A stretch of DNA of 7,561 bases from Ahrensia sp. (GTDB lineage: Bacteria; Pseudomonadota; Alphaproteobacteria; Rhizobiales; Rhizobiaceae): contig QILU01000176.1 in NCBI GenBank assembly GCA_003233475.1, forward strand, positions 1-7,561, written 5' to 3'. This document shows positions 1-5,718 of the stretch, one piece after another. A program made the position numbers and the translations under genes. The notes beneath the pieces were generated by a model. The model was given only the letters and a program-made list of their open reading frames with translations. It was not told the DNA's origin and searched no databases. Position 1 is the stretch's first letter, and every line of letters begins with the position of its first letter.

Positions 1-584
1 CCTTCAGGGGCCGAATAAATGCGCTCGGTTTGCGGGCCGGGGGTTATCTCATTGCCCTTGCCTTTGCCGAAGCGGTCTATGATGTGCTCCATTTGCTCAG
101 GGGTTAGGTCTTCATAACTGTCCTTGAAAATCATAATCATCGGCGCGTTTACACATGCCCCCTGGCACTCAACCTCTTCCCATGACAAATTTCCGTCCTT
201 GGTGATTTCAAACTGGTTGGGGGAAATGCGTTTTTTACACACGTCAATAATTTCCCCTGCCCCGCGCAACATACAAGGAGTGGTGCCGCATACCTGAATA
301 TGGGCGCGCTTGCCCACCGGAGCCAGTTGAAACTGGGTATAGAATGTCGCCACTTCCAGAACACGGATTAGCGGCATGTCGAGCATGTCGGCAACATGCT
401 CAATAGATGCTCTTGTCACCCAGCCTTCCTGTTCCTGAGCGATCATCAGCAACGGAATAACGGCGGATGCTTCCCGCCCCTTGGGGTATTTCTTGATCCA
501 GCCTTTGGCAACAGGGGTGTTGGCGCGGTTAAACGCAAAACCTTTCGGTTGAATTTTATCCTCTGCTAAGCGACGAACAGACAT
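1..584 (-). CDS. nuoE: NADH-quinone oxidoreductase subunit E (NuoE), 3' end cut by window edge
   Basis: This is the 24 kDa subunit of respiratory complex I. It lies in the cytoplasmic NADH-oxidising module beside NuoF and carries the [2Fe-2S] cluster N1a. I translated the minus strand from 584 and found an open frame of 194 codons to the window edge, so the C-terminus is missing. The thioredoxin-like ferredoxin fold is recognisable. The four cluster ligands are Cys99 and Cys104 (VCGTTPCMLRG) and Cys140 and Cys144 (ECQGACVNAP), with the conserved EVATFYTQF stretch at residues 77-85. The ATG shares its A with the last base of the nuoD TAA stop (TAATG), and a GAGGTG sequence 8 bases upstream lies inside the nuoD 3' end, so translational coupling to nuoD is likely. 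All key residues in the visible part are intact. The identification is very secure. Confidence 0.96.
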   Translation of the reverse strand, partial: MSVRRLAEDKIQPKGFAFNRANTPVAKGWIKKYPKGREASAVIPLLMIAQEQEGWVTRASIEHVADMLDMPLIRVLEVATFYTQFQLAPVGKRAHIQVCGTTPCMLRGAGEIIDVCKKRISPNQFEITKDGNLSWEEVECQGACVNAPMIMIFKDSYEDLTPEQMEHIIDRFGKGKGNEITPGPQTERIYSAPE

Positions 585-1774
585 TAGCGATCCACCTCAC
601 CAAATACGATATCCATGGAACCAAGCACGGCTCCCACATCGGCCAGCATATGGCCTTTGCACATGAAATCCATGGCCTGCAAATGGGCGAACCCCGGGGC
701 GCGCACTTTGCAACGATAGGGCCGATTGGTGCCATCTGAAACCACATAAACCCCAAACTCCCCCTTGGGGGCTTCCACGGCTGTGTAAACTTCACCTTCT
801 GGGACTTTAAATCCTTCAGTATAAAGTTTGAAGTGTTGAATGAGCGCTTCCATGGAACGCTTCATCTCGTCCCGTTTGGGGGGAACCGTTTTGCTGCTTG
901 CCGAGGAACACGGCCCGCGTCCTTCGGGGCTGAGAAGTTTCTCAACACATTGTTTCATGATCTTCACGGATTCGCGCATTTCCAGCATGCGGATCAGATA
1001 ACGATCATAATTATCGCAATTCTTGCCAATGGGAATTTCAAATTCGAATTCTTCGTAGCGTTCATAGGGTTGGGATTTGCGTAAATCCCATGCAGCGCCG
1101 GAACCGCGCACCATCACACCGGAAAAACCCCAGGCCCAGGCGTCTTCAAGGGAAACAATGCCAATATCAACATTTCGTTGTTTGAAAATACGGTTTCCAG
1201 TCAGCAAAGTATCGAGATCATCAATCATCTGCGGAAATTCATCACACCATTTGCCAATGTCTTCCACCAGCTTGTCGGGTAAATCCTGATGCACCCCGCC
1301 GGGGCGAAAATAGGCTGCGTGCATGCGCGAACCAGAGGCACGCTCATAAAACACCATCAGCTTTTCACGCTCTTCAAACCCCCAAAGTGAAGGAGTAAAA
1401 GCCCCCACATCAAGCGCCTGGGTGGTGATGTTCAATAAGTGCGAAAGAATGCGCCCAATTTCGGAATACAGCACCCTTATGTATGAACCGCGTTTTGGCA
1501 CTTCCAAACCAACCAGCTTTTCAATCGCCAGACAAAAAGCATGCTCCTGATTCATCGGCGCGACATAATCCAGACGGTCAAAATAGGGTATCGCTTGCAG
1601 ATAGGTTTTCTGCTCGATCAGTTTTTCAGTACCGCGGTGCAACAGCCCTATATGAGGATCAACCCGCTCAACAATTTCGCCATCGAGTTCCAACACCAAA
1701 CGCAACACCCCGTGAGCCGCAGGATGCTGCGGGCCAAAGTTGATGTTGAAATTTCTGATGTCGACTTCAGGCAT
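584..1774 (-). CDS. nuoD: NADH-quinone oxidoreductase subunit D (NuoD, 49 kDa)
   Basis: This is the 49 kDa-type subunit of complex I. With NuoB it forms the quinone-reduction chamber at the junction of the peripheral and membrane arms. The protein has 396 residues, the usual length for separate NuoD in Alphaproteobacteria (E. coli has a NuoCD fusion; here they are separate). The N-terminal motif [14 protein letters not shown] (13-26) holds His21, and Tyr70 lies in DRLDYV. Their 49-residue separation matches the quinone head-group contacts His38 and Tyr87 of Thermus Nqo4. HRGTEK (46-51), APKGEFGVY and the C-terminal DIVFGEVDR are also conserved. The start at 1774 is three bases after the stop of the small upstream gene, and GAGGTG in that gene's 3' end can serve as ribosome binding site. 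The stop overlaps the nuoE start by one base. Nothing is truncated or unusual. Confidence 0.97.
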   Translation of the reverse strand: MPEVDIRNFNINFGPQHPAAHGVLRLVLELDGEIVERVDPHIGLLHRGTEKLIEQKTYLQAIPYFDRLDYVAPMNQEHAFCLAIEKLVGLEVPKRGSYIRVLYSEIGRILSHLLNITTQALDVGAFTPSLWGFEEREKLMVFYERASGSRMHAAYFRPGGVHQDLPDKLVEDIGKWCDEFPQMIDDLDTLLTGNRIFKQRNVDIGIVSLEDAWAWGFSGVMVRGSGAAWDLRKSQPYERYEEFEFEIPIGKNCDNYDRYLIRMLEMRESVKIMKQCVEKLLSPEGRGPCSSASSKTVPPKRDEMKRSMEALIQHFKLYTEGFKVPEGEVYTAVEAPKGEFGVYVVSDGTNRPYRCKVRAPGFAHLQAMDFMCKGHMLADVGAVLGSMDIVFGEVDR

Positions 1775-1777
1775 GCT

Positions 1778-1981
1778 CTAAAACACCTCTGAATTTTTAT
1801 CTGACGGCCATGTCTTGAATGCCAAAACTCCGAGGAGAACAAATAAGCCAAAAGGAATTATGCAAAACAGAGAGACCCAAGAAGGAACACCAGCCCTCGG
1901 TAATATTCGCCAAAAACAAATGACCGGAAATATCAAAAACAGAAAAATAATTATTAGTTGCCACATCCCTATTTGTCCCAT
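1778..1981 (-). CDS. Small two-helix membrane protein, hypothetical, inside nuo operon
   Basis: This encodes 67 residues that I do not recognise as a complex I subunit. There are two strongly hydrophobic segments, about residues 6-24 and 35-55, joined by a short loop with Arg25 and Arg29. The ending AFKTWP is followed by a polar tail. The pattern of two helices, a PRAG-type turn and a final AF-x-x-WP recalls small uncharacterised bacterial membrane proteins, but this is from memory only. The gene looks real for three reasons: an AAGGAG site lies 7 bases before the ATG; its start is 11 bases after the nuoC stop and its stop 3 bases before nuoD; and the hydrophobic pattern is coherent. GC is about 39% by hand count against roughly half in the flanking genes, with several ATA, TTA and AGG codons, so it may be a later arrival. 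Its function is unknown. Its position suggests co-expression with complex I, perhaps at the membrane. Confidence 0.8.
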   Translation of the reverse strand: MGQIGMWQLIIIFLFLIFPVICFWRILPRAGVPSWVSLFCIIPFGLFVLLGVLAFKTWPSDKNSEVF

Positions 1982-1988
1982 TCTTATT

Positions 1989-1994
1989 CTCCTT
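1989..1994 (-). promoter_or_regulatory. Shine-Dalgarno AAGGAG of the small membrane protein gene
   Basis: AAGGAG sits 7 bases before the ATG at 1981 and overlaps the last two bases of the nuoC TAA stop (1995-1993). It is the best ribosome binding site in the nuo part of the window, better than that of nuoB or nuoC. It is the main argument that the 67-residue frame is translated, and it would allow re-initiation by ribosomes finishing nuoC. Confidence 0.8.
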
Positions 1995-2595
1995 AACTCG
2001 CCTTCTCATCGCCCGGCAGCACATAGTCTGTGCCTTCCCATGGCGAGAGGAAGTCAAAATTACGGAATTCCTGTTTCAACTCAACCGGCTCATAAACCAC
2101 CCGTTTCTGTTCGTCGTCGTAGCGCACTTCACTAAAGCCCGTTACGGGGAAATCTTTGCGAAGCGGATGCCCCTCGAAACCGTAATCCGTTAACAGCCGG
2201 CGCAAATCAGGGTGTCCCGTAAATAAAATACCGTAAAGATCATAGGCTTCGCGCTCGAACCAATCTGCACCAGGATAAATTTCCACCACACTGGGCACGG
2301 GGGTTTCAGCATCGGTGCTTAGCTTCAGCCGCACGCGCATGTTCTGGCGCGGGCTTAGCAGGTGATAGACCACTTCAAAGCGTTTTTCCCGCTCCGGAAA
2401 ATCCACACCACAAATATCAATGAAGGAAATAAACTGGGTTTGCACATCATCGCGCAGGAACCGCAGAACAGAAATAATGTTGCTGGCTGAAGTTGTAAGG
2501 TTGAGTTCATCATAACTCATTTCAGCGGAATCAATTTTATCGCCCAGGCGCTCAACCACGTAGGCTTTTAGATCAAGAAGGTCGGATACATCCAT
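1993..2595 (-). CDS. nuoC: NADH-quinone oxidoreductase subunit C (NuoC, 30 kDa)
   Basis: This is the 30 kDa-type subunit of complex I, a cofactor-free protein of the peripheral arm that packs against NuoD and NuoB. The protein has 200 residues, normal for an unfused NuoC. The family signature is plain: [20 protein letters not shown] at about 112-131, followed by [19 protein letters not shown]. The conserved C-terminal part includes RVVYEPVEL and an [10 protein letters not shown] stretch. The ATG at 2595 follows the nuoB stop by 9 bases. The only purine-rich element upstream is TAGGGG/GCGGG, so the ribosome binding site is modest and coupling to nuoB is likely. After its stop there is a 67-codon gene before nuoD, so the usual nuoC-nuoD adjacency is interrupted. 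No defects are seen. Confidence 0.96.
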   Translation of the reverse strand: MDVSDLLDLKAYVVERLGDKIDSAEMSYDELNLTTSASNIISVLRFLRDDVQTQFISFIDICGVDFPEREKRFEVVYHLLSPRQNMRVRLKLSTDAETPVPSVVEIYPGADWFEREAYDLYGILFTGHPDLRRLLTDYGFEGHPLRKDFPVTGFSEVRYDDEQKRVVYEPVELKQEFRNFDFLSPWEGTDYVLPGDEKAS

Positions 2596-2604
2596 CCCGC
2601 GCCC

Positions 2605-3186
2605 CTATCTTTCAATCGTGCCGGTGCGGCGGATTTTCTTTTGCAACAGCAACACGCCATAAAAAAGAGCCTCGGCAGTGGGCGGACAACCGGGCACATA
2701 AATATCAACCGGCAGAATACGATCACAACCACGCACAACGGAATAGGAATAGTGGTAATATCCGCCACCATTGGCGCATGAGCCCATGGAAATCACATAG
2801 CGGGGTTCGGGCATTTGATCGTAAACTTTTCGCAATGCGGGAGCCATTTTGTTAGTCAGTGTTCCGGCAACAATCATCACATCAGATTGGCGCGGAGAAG
2901 CGCGCGGGGCAAATCCGATACGCTCGGAATCATAGCGCGGCATGGAAAGCTGCATCATCTCAACGGCGCAGCAGGCCAACCCAAAGGTCATCCACATGAG
3001 GGAACCCGTGCGAGCCCAGTTGATCAGCTCATCGGTGGAAGTGACAATAAACCCCTTGTCGGCGAGCTCATCATTGATTTCACCATAAAACGGGTTGTCC
3101 TGGCCCACCGGTCTTCCGGTGGCCGGGTCCAAAATACCTTTTGGGCTTGGGGCCAGAAGTGTCGAGGATGTGTCTGTAAGGGGCAT
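2605..3186 (-). CDS. nuoB: NADH-quinone oxidoreductase subunit B (NuoB, PSST)
   Basis: This is the 20 kDa PSST-type subunit of complex I, which carries the terminal [4Fe-4S] cluster N2 that passes electrons to quinone. It is a peripheral-arm protein lying against NuoD and the membrane. The protein has 193 residues. The cluster ligands are visible: the tandem Cys72-Cys73 in [10 protein letters not shown], Cys137 in GSCANGGG and Cys167 in PGCPPTAEA. Cys154 in VVRGCDR is a further conserved cysteine that is not expected to be a ligand. The ATG at 3186 is the only usable start: the frame is open back to the nuoA stop, but the 13 intervening codons hold no ATG, GTG or TTG. No good Shine-Dalgarno lies before it. 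The gap to nuoA is 39 bases, and nuoA and nuoB are in the same frame. Confidence 0.97.
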   Translation of the reverse strand: MPLTDTSSTLLAPSPKGILDPATGRPVGQDNPFYGEINDELADKGFIVTSTDELINWARTGSLMWMTFGLACCAVEMMQLSMPRYDSERIGFAPRASPRQSDVMIVAGTLTNKMAPALRKVYDQMPEPRYVISMGSCANGGGYYHYSYSVVRGCDRILPVDIYVPGCPPTAEALFYGVLLLQKKIRRTGTIER

Positions 3187-3225
3187 AAATAAACCGAAAT
3201 ACGATTGTGGTGGAAATCTAAAAGC

Positions 3226-3591
3226 TTAGTTCCACTCAAGCGCCCCCTTTTTCCACTCATAAATAAAGCCAATAGTCAGCACCGCGAGGAAAACCATCAT
3301 TGACCAAAACCCGAACCAACCGAGTTCTCCAAAACTCACGGCCCAGGGAAACATAAAGGCCACTTCCAGATCAAATATAATAAATAGAATTGCCACCAAA
3401 TAAAACCGCACGTCAAACTTCATGCGCGCATCATCAAAGGCGTTAAATCCGCACTCGTAGGCTGAAAGTTTTTCGTCATTCGGCGCCCGGTAAGCGATGA
3501 TGAACGGAGAAATAAGCAATGCCAAACCAATTCCAAGCGCCACCCCCATGAAGATGAGCACCGGCAGATAAGACATGAGCAATTGTTCCAT
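3226..3591 (-). CDS. nuoA: NADH-quinone oxidoreductase subunit A (NuoA, ND3-like)
   Basis: This is the ND3-type membrane subunit of complex I and the first gene of the operon. The protein has 121 residues with three membrane helices at about 8-32, 63-83 and 92-113. The long loop between helices 1 and 2 contains YECGF with Cys47, matching the mitochondrial ND3 cysteine that is exposed in the deactive state of complex I. The stretch [20 protein letters not shown] follows, with the conserved acidic pair Asp74 and Glu76 in helix 2. The ATG at 3591 has AGGGAG 6 bases upstream, which supports it over the internal Met6. A minus-strand promoter candidate ends about 45 bases upstream. The gene is intact. 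Confidence 0.97.
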   Translation of the reverse strand: MEQLLMSYLPVLIFMGVALGIGLALLISPFIIAYRAPNDEKLSAYECGFNAFDDARMKFDVRFYLVAILFIIFDLEVAFMFPWAVSFGELGWFGFWSMMVFLAVLTIGFIYEWKKGALEWN

Positions 3592-3637
3592 TTTTGGCTC
3601 CCTTGAATTGCCGTTTAACCGTTAGACGAGGCGGCCT

Positions 3638-3665
3638 ATATTAGCAAGAATTTATCGCATTTCAA
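3638..3665 (-). promoter_or_regulatory. Candidate housekeeping promoter of the nuo operon
   Basis: On the minus strand TTGAAA (3665-3660) is followed after 16 bases by TAATAT (3643-3638). The first hexamer is close to the TTGACA consensus and the second matches TATAAT at four of six positions. Transcription would start near 3630, giving a leader of about 40 bases before nuoA. It is the best pair I found in the gap, but it is judged by eye only. Confidence 0.45.
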
Positions 3666-3771
3666 TTGACGCATGCAACCAATTTTTCGCAAAGATTCAA
3701 GCCCTACTGTCGGGAGATGAATCAACACGCTTATTTCCGCCAGCTAAAGCAGGAAATCACACGCAATCTGC

Positions 3772-3800
3772 TTGACTTATGGGCGTCATATACGTATTTG
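3772..3800 (+). promoter_or_regulatory. Candidate promoter of the tRNA-Asp/tRNA-Val cluster
   Basis: TTGACT (3772-3777) matches five of six -35 consensus bases. With a 17-base spacer the -10 position is TATTTG, a weak match carried by its TAT. A start near 3807 would leave about 33 bases of leader before tRNA-Asp. That leader contains a small hairpin (AGGGTG-TAA-CGCCCT, 3816-3830). A strong -35 ahead of tRNA genes is expected; the -10 is the uncertain part. Confidence 0.45.
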
Positions 3801-3839
3801 ATCGCTCGACCATGGAGGGTGTAACGCCCTTCTACCCAC

Positions 3840-3916
3840 GCGGGTGTAGCTCAGTTGGTTAGAGTGCCGGCCTGTCACGCCGGAGGTCGCGAGTTCGAGT
3901 CTCGTCACTCGCGCCA
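3840..3916 (+). tRNA. tRNA-Asp, anticodon GTC
   Basis: A full cloverleaf can be drawn. The acceptor stem GCGGGTG (3840-3846) pairs with CACTCGC (3906-3912) with one G-U pair, followed by discriminator G and an encoded CCA (3914-3916). The D-arm carries AGCTCAGTTGGTTAGAG. The anticodon stem CCGGC/GCCGG encloses CTGTCAC with anticodon GTC at 3874-3876. The T-arm holds the standard GTTCGAGTC. The gene has 77 bases including CCA. It is the first of two tRNAs on the plus strand, 35 bases before tRNA-Val and probably in one transcript. Confidence 0.98.
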
Positions 3917-3951
3917 CTTTCTCATCTGGAAGGTGGATATACCCCTTTTAA

Positions 3952-4027
<76 letters not shown>

Positions 4028-4042
4028 TTTTTGATCTCACGG

Positions 4043-4080
4043 CATTCGCTCCGCTCAATTTTACCATTCGCTCCGCTCAA
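4043..4080 (+). repeat. Two direct copies of a 16-bp sequence after the tRNAs
   Basis: CATTCGCTCCGCTCAA occurs at 4043-4058 and again, identically, at 4065-4080, giving a 22-base period. The second copy runs into GCCTGCGATGACG. Read on the other strand this gives CGTCATCGC followed by GAGCGGAGCGAATG, which resembles dispersed intergenic repeats of the GTCATTGCGAG...GAGCGAAGCAA kind found in many bacteria. That likeness is from memory; only the duplication itself is seen directly. Confidence 0.75.
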
Positions 4081-4093
4081 GCCTGCGATGACG

Positions 4094-4124
4094 CGGGCTG
4101 TTCGCCCGGCGGCGGTTTCGCCGC
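4094..4124. other. Tandem GC-rich hairpins between tRNA-Val and hup
   Basis: Two hairpins lie back to back. CGGGC (4094-4098) pairs with GCCCG (4104-4108) around a 5-base loop, and GCGGCG (4109-4114) pairs with CGCCGC (4119-4124) around GTTT. Neither is followed at once by a T run on the plus strand; a T-rich stretch appears only about 35 bases later (4160-4170). They could help end or process the tRNA transcript, or belong to a dispersed repeat with the copies at 4043-4080. The region holds no convincing gene. Confidence 0.5.
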
Positions 4125-4177
4125 TTGAAGTGTTCGAGGTCGCCTTTCCGATTTCACCGTTTTTCCTTTTACAAATA

Positions 4178-4208
4178 CAAAAAGCCCCGCACCTTGCGGC
4201 ACGGGGCT
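4178..4208 (-). terminator. Intrinsic terminator of hup
   Basis: On the minus strand AGCCCCG (4208-4202) pairs with CGGGGCT (4189-4183), with further inner pairs possible around a GCAA loop. The stem is followed by a short T run (4183-4179). It begins 22 bases after the hup stop. This is a textbook rho-independent terminator. On the plus strand the stem is followed by TGATGATAAAG, so it should work mainly leftward. Confidence 0.88.
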
Positions 4209-4229
4209 TGATGATAAAGTGCAGAAAAA

Positions 4230-4508
4230 TTATCTGCCGTTTATTTTGTCTTTCAAGCCTTTGCCCACTTTGAAGCGGGCAACGTTTGCGGCTTTGATTT
4301 CAACCGGCGCACCGGTTTGCGGGTTACGGCCCATTTTTGCTCCGCGGTGCGAAACCAAAAAATTGCCGAAACCGAGAAGGCGCACTTCTTCGCCTGATTT
4401 TAAGGAGTCCGTTACGGAATCGATAAAGCCCTCAAGTGCAGAACCTGCCTGTTCTTTTGTAAGATCCGTTTTGGCGGAGATGGAAGAAATTAGTTCTTGT
4501 TTGTTCAT
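4230..4508 (-). CDS. hupB: DNA-binding protein HU
   Basis: This is a histone-like nucleoid protein that binds and bends DNA without strong sequence preference, acting as a dimer. The protein has 92 residues against about 90 for the family. The helical dimerisation part (1-40, starting MNKQELISSI) is followed by GFGNF (46-50) and the DNA-binding beta arms with RNPQTG (61-66), including the intercalating Pro63, and the C-terminal helix GKGLKDKIN. The ATG at 4508 is chosen because AAGGA lies 8 bases upstream (4521-4517). Longer starts at 4517 and 4541 overlap or precede that site and add residues atypical of HU. It lies downstream of lon on the same strand, as in many Proteobacteria. The symbol follows the clpX-lon-hupB synteny; alphaproteobacterial genes are also called hup. 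The leader contains a terminator-like hairpin, described separately. Confidence 0.96.
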   Translation of the reverse strand: MNKQELISSISAKTDLTKEQAGSALEGFIDSVTDSLKSGEEVRLLGFGNFLVSHRGAKMGRNPQTGAPVEIKAANVARFKVGKGLKDKINGR

Positions 4509-4528
4509 GGAAGACATCCTTATTGTCC

Positions 4529-4564
4529 AAAAAAAACCCAACGCACGACTCAGTAGGGTTGGGT
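4529..4564 (-). terminator. Terminator-shaped hairpin with T tract in the hup leader
   Basis: On the minus strand ACCCAAC (4564-4558) pairs with GTTGGGT (4542-4536) around a 15-base loop, and a run of T continues to 4529. The T tract ends only 7 bases before the hup Shine-Dalgarno. As a terminator it could close the lon transcript. But no promoter fits between it and hup, so hup mRNA must itself pass through it unless transcription starts inside the hairpin. An attenuator role is therefore possible. Confidence 0.6.
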
Positions 4565-4617
4565 GTAGTTTCGCCTTTTCTCACGCCGCACACAAGACAA
4601 CCCTTATGAAATAAGGG
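4555..4617 (-). promoter_or_regulatory. Possible antiterminator and upstream hairpin of the hup leader
   Basis: On the minus strand a hairpin CCCTTAT-TTC-ATAAGGG (4617-4601) precedes the terminator-like stem. AGGGTTG (4604-4598) at its 3' arm is exactly complementary to CAACCCT (4561-4555), which overlaps the 5' arm of the terminator stem. The middle pairing excludes both outer hairpins, the layout of a transcription attenuator. Each element is only 7 base pairs, so chance is a real alternative. I found no clear hup promoter in 4618-4788. Confidence 0.35.
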
Positions 4618-4788
4618 GTCTTGGGCAAAAAAATTTGGTTTTTCGGGGTATTTTTCTTAATCTGAACCGGAAATTCGCGCGGAGAAGCGTTGAGATGCTG
4701 TTTTTGAAGAAAAGCGCCGAATCAAAAGCCCGCTCATTAGTGCTCTCTGGCGTGTGGGCAAAGATGGTTTGAGCGGCTAATGGGCGGC

Positions 4789-5718
4789 TTAATGGGCGAG
4801 GTGGGCGGCTTCGCTTCCGGCCTTTTTTGCCAATGCTGCAGCTTCCGCTTCTTCCTCGTTCCACTCCACCGGTTCAGGCATTGAAATGAGAGCATGGGGC
4901 AGCACATCATCAAGATGACCAACCGGAATTATTTCCAAAGCGTTTTTCACGTTTTCAGGAATTTCAGCCAAATCCTTGGCGTTGTCTTCGGGGATAAGGA
5001 CGGTTTTTATTCCACCGCGCAGAGCAGCGAGCAGTTTTTCTTTCAATCCACCGATGGGTAACACCCTGCCCCGAAGGGTAATCTCGCCGGTCATGGCGAG
5101 ATCTTTACGAACAGGAATTCCGGTCAGCATGGAAACAATGGCCGTTGCCATGGCGGTTCCTGCACTTGGCCCATCCTTTGGGGTGGCCCCTTCAGGAACG
5201 TGAACATGAATGTCACGTTTTTCAAACAACGGGGGTTCGATACCAAAATCCACAGAACGCGAACGCACATAGGAGGTGGCCGCAGAAATTGATTCCTTCA
5301 TCACATCGCGCAAATTACCTGTCACGGTCATTTTGCCTTTGCCGGGCATCATGACACCCTCAATGGTCAACAATTCTCCGCCAACTTCTGTCCAGGCCAG
5401 ACCGGTAACAATGCCAACCTGATCAACTGTATCGATCTGTCCGTAGCGAAAACGCTGCACACCCAAAAAGTCGTTCAGGTTTTTCCCGGTGATTTTGACA
5501 GTCTTCTTCTTACCCCCGGATTTAATAATTGCAGTCACGGCTTTGCGCGCCAGCGTTGCCAGTTCCCGTTCGAGATTACGGACCCCGGCTTCACGGGTAT
5601 AAAGCCGAATGATATTTATCAAAGCTTCATCGTTAATGGAAATTTCTTTGTCCGCCAGGGCATGGTTTTTAATGGCCTTGGGGATCAGATGACGGCGGGC
5701 AATTTCGACTTTTTCATC
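4789..5718 (-). CDS. lon: Lon C-terminal sensor-2 and protease part (frameshifted fragment, 309 codons)
   Basis: This is the continuation of Lon in the second frame, from the codons DEKVEIA at 5718 to the TAA at 4791-4789. It holds the AAA+ lid with [13 protein letters not shown] (sensor 2), then the protease domain. The catalytic serine is in PKDGPSAG (codon at 5166-5164) and the catalytic lysine is the second Lys of [10 protein letters not shown] (codon at 5037-5035), the same spacing as Ser679 and Lys722 of E. coli Lon. The tail is acidic and alanine-rich and ends AAHLAH. The fragment has no ATG with a ribosome binding site at its head. A TTG at 5622 could be a start but has no clear Shine-Dalgarno, so independent translation is doubtful. 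Confidence 0.7.
   Translation of the reverse strand, partial: DEKVEIARRHLIPKAIKNHALADKEISINDEALINIIRLYTREAGVRNLERELATLARKAVTAIIKSGGKKKTVKITGKNLNDFLGVQRFRYGQIDTVDQVGIVTGLAWTEVGGELLTIEGVMMPGKGKMTVTGNLRDVMKESISAATSYVRSRSVDFGIEPPLFEKRDIHVHVPEGATPKDGPSAGTAMATAIVSMLTGIPVRKDLAMTGEITLRGRVLPIGGLKEKLLAALRGGIKTVLIPEDNAKDLAEIPENVKNALEIIPVGHLDDVLPHALISMPEPVEWNEEEAEAAALAKKAGSEAAHLAH

Noticed and set aside
2815..3192. Plus-strand open frame of 125 codons over nuoB
   Set aside because: It is antisense to nuoB, whose cluster-ligand motifs are intact; the frame is a by-product of codon bias.
4509..4541. Longer HU starts at 4517 or 4541
   Set aside because: The AAGGA site is placed correctly only for the ATG at 4508; the added residues MGFFWTIRMSS are not HU-like and would be encoded by the terminator T tract.
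4219..4614. Plus-strand open frame of 131 codons over hup
   Set aside because: It is antisense to the whole HU gene and its leader; no recognisable domain, and HU on the other strand is certain.
4604..4922. Two minus-strand open frames of 86 and 61 codons around the lon 3' end
   Set aside because: They overlap lon in other frames and extend into the low-complexity gap; no ribosome binding site, no family features, rich in Arg/Pro/Ser as expected for out-of-frame reading.
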